Source of the DNA: JBGTBD01 sp041749475
GTDB lineage: Bacteria; Pseudomonadota; Alphaproteobacteria; Rickettsiales; UBA998
NCBI GenBank assembly: GCA_041749475.1
Contig: JBGTBD010000029.1
Location: 1 to 53,215, forward strand
Direction of reading: 5' to 3'
DNA length: 53,215 nt
Position numbers and translations under genes: made by a program. Shown here piece by piece: positions 51,885 through 53,215 of the stretch (position 1 is the first letter of the stretch; each line of letters starts with the position of its first letter). The notes beneath the pieces are model-generated. The model was not told the DNA's origin. It did not search any database and worked only from the letters and a program-made list of their open reading frames with translations.

Positions 51885-52289
51885 ATGCCAAAATCATCCA
51901 GCGATAAATTCTCCAAGACCGGGGAGCCGACCCAGCGCCAGTTGCGCGTCGGTGAAGAGATCCGCCATGCGCTGGCGGATATTCTCATCCGTCAGGATTG
52001 CCCGATGCCGGAGTTGCGGGGTACGTCCATCACCGTCTCGGAAGTGCGTATCACACCTAATTTGCGTCATGCGAACGCGTATGTCACGCCGCTAGGCGGG
52101 GGGGATGTCGATAGGGTGGTGGCCGTGCTCAATACTTATGCGGGCGAATTCCGTCACCTCGTCACCTCCAAGGTGCATGTGAAATATTCGCCGACATTGC
52201 GTTTCAAGCCGGATAAGTCGTTCGAGGAAGCGAAGAAGATTACCGACATCCTTCACTCGCCGCATGTCCGGCAGGATTTAGAGAAGTAA
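51885..52289 (+). CDS. rbfA: Ribosome-binding factor A
   Basis: This 134-residue KH-type cold-shock factor aids 16S 5' processing. Visible parts are TQRQLRVGEEIRHALADIL, VRITPNLRHANAYV and KVHVKYSPTLRFKPDKSFEEA, the family signature near residue 100. It starts 11 bases after the phoU-like gene and is 12 bases before truB. Confidence 0.95.
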   Translation: MPKSSSDKFSKTGEPTQRQLRVGEEIRHALADILIRQDCPMPELRGTSITVSEVRITPNLRHANAYVTPLGGGDVDRVVAVLNTYAGEFRHLVTSKVHVKYSPTLRFKPDKSFEEAKKITDILHSPHVRQDLEK

Positions 52290-52301
52290 TTCTTTAGTCC
52301 C

Positions 52302-53215
52302 ATGAAATCCCAGAAAAAACATAAGCGCTACCCGCTTAATGGTTGGCTTAACCTTGATAAACCCGAGGGCATGGGTTCGACCGAGGCGGTGACGGCGATC
52401 AAGAAACTGCTCTCACCGGAGAAGATCGGCCATGCGGGAACGCTCGACCCGCTGGCATCCGGTATTTTGCCATTGGCGCTCGGGGAGGCGACGAAGACGG
52501 TTCCTTATGCAATGGATAAGGAAAAGACCTACCGTTTCACCATCGCCTTCGGGGAGCAGACGACGACCGATGATCGGGAAGGCCCGGTGATCGCGACCAG
52601 TCCCAACCGCCCCAGTCGGGAGGCATTGGAAGCCATTTTGCCGCGCTTTACCGGGCTTATTTCACAACGGCCCCCGGCGTTCAGCGCTATTAAAGTGAAC
52701 GGTGAGCGGGCGTATGACCTTGCGCGGGCGGGGGAGCATGTGGTGCTGGAGGAGCGTGAAATTCAGGTTTTCTCATTGGAAATCATTGATTTTTCAGGGG
52801 ATGAGGCGGTATTGGAGGCCTTATGCGGCAAGGGGACGTATGTTCGGTCGCTGGCGCGGGATATGTCGCTGGCGCTGGGGACGGTCGGACACGTCCAAAC
52901 CCTGCGCCGCTCAGGGGTTGGGCCGTTTACAGAAAAAAATGCAATTTCGCTGGAATCTTTAGCCGAATTCGTGCATATTCACCCGATAGTTACTTCTCTG
53001 CAAGCATTTGAGTCAGGTTTTATGACTCCCCTCGACACCGTGCTGGACGACATCCTGGCGGTTGAGTTGGAAAAAGAGGCGGCAGAAAAACTTAGACTCG
53101 GCCAGGCAGTATTCGATTTTTCGTACACTCCGCCATCACCTGCCTTTCAAACGGCAGACGTGCATGAGGAGCTGTTATGTAAAGTTGTTTGCAACGGTCG
53201 CGTCGTCGCCCTAGG
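52302..53215 (+). CDS. truB: tRNA pseudouridine-55 synthase, 3' end outside window
   Basis: The reading frame starts at an ATG 12 bases after rbfA and stays open to the window edge, giving 304 codons. NGWLNLDKPEGMGS and KIGHAGTLDPLASGILPLALGEATK define TruB; the catalytic Asp is in GTLDPLA near residue 49. The RPPAFSAIKVNGERAYDLARAGE segment and GTYVRSLARDM motif complete the core. A C-terminal PUA-like part is under way at the edge. Pseudouridine 55 is in the T-loop of nearly all tRNAs. Confidence 0.95.
   Translation, partial: MKSQKKHKRYPLNGWLNLDKPEGMGSTEAVTAIKKLLSPEKIGHAGTLDPLASGILPLALGEATKTVPYAMDKEKTYRFTIAFGEQTTTDDREGPVIATSPNRPSREALEAILPRFTGLISQRPPAFSAIKVNGERAYDLARAGEHVVLEEREIQVFSLEIIDFSGDEAVLEALCGKGTYVRSLARDMSLALGTVGHVQTLRRSGVGPFTEKNAISLESLAEFVHIHPIVTSLQAFESGFMTPLDTVLDDILAVELEKEAAEKLRLGQAVFDFSYTPPSPAFQTADVHEELLCKVVCNGRVVAL

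Overview
The window reads as chromosomal DNA of an alphaproteobacterium of moderate GC with no plasmid, phage or insertion-sequence gene. The main evidence is gene content and order: a class I lysyl-tRNA synthetase; the tlpA/argH/small-lipoprotein/lysA block; hpt beside a zinc-ribbon DUF3426 protein and ftsE; bolA opposite a J-domain/cobS group; cobT; a TauE plus TIGR02186 pair; phoH-ybeY-corC-lnt-xre-metK-trmB; and rimP-nusA-ylxR-infB-rbfA-truB. A perfect CtrA-type box (TTAA-N7-TTAAC) before a large unknown gene agrees with this class. The genus cannot be named from the sequence alone; a free-living or predatory Micavibrio/Rhodospirillales-like lineage is a guess.

Layout. 1-10.6 kb: a small basic protein, a secreted triple-SPOR protein, lysS, a HAD phosphatase, a TlpA thioredoxin, the argH-lipoprotein-lysA operon, hpt, a DUF3426 membrane protein, ftsE without ftsX, and a secreted retropepsin-like protease. 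10.6-20.3 kb: a palindromic repeat, then cobS, an unknown gene and a J-domain gene on the minus strand; bolA, ubiH, trkH, apaG, an orphan gene and rpmB on the plus strand; a repeat-rich junction; then cobT, whose 3' end is made of repeat DNA, and a glycosyltransferase. 20.4-24 kb: the lipid/ribosome operon rpmF-plsX-fabH-ihfA-merR, a small membrane protein and tRNA-Pro(GGG). 24-27.9 kb: a 1235-residue protein of unknown family behind the CtrA box. 27.9-34.2 kb: dctA, cytochrome b561, a TPR-sulfotransferase, then on the minus strand UspA, TIGR02186, TauE and a lipoprotein. 34.3-38.2 kb: a mixed segment (unknown gene, tsaB, phhA, a lone Phd antitoxin, a secreted PL6-type polysaccharide lyase) with AT-rich gaps. 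38.3-45.8 kb: phoH to trmB, including a structured metK leader and a receiver-like protein inserted between metK and trmB. 45.8-53.2 kb: rimP to truB, preceded by a promoter and an intrinsic terminator (an attenuator candidate) and containing an embedded phoU-like gene.

Most of the window is housekeeping: translation, lysine and arginine synthesis, phospholipid and fatty acid start-up, cofactor chelation and envelope. The points most worth a second look are the CtrA-box giant gene, the repeat family that supplies the C-terminus of CobT, the metK leader, the degenerate receiver beside metK, and the PL6/antitoxin segment that separates tsaB from phoH.
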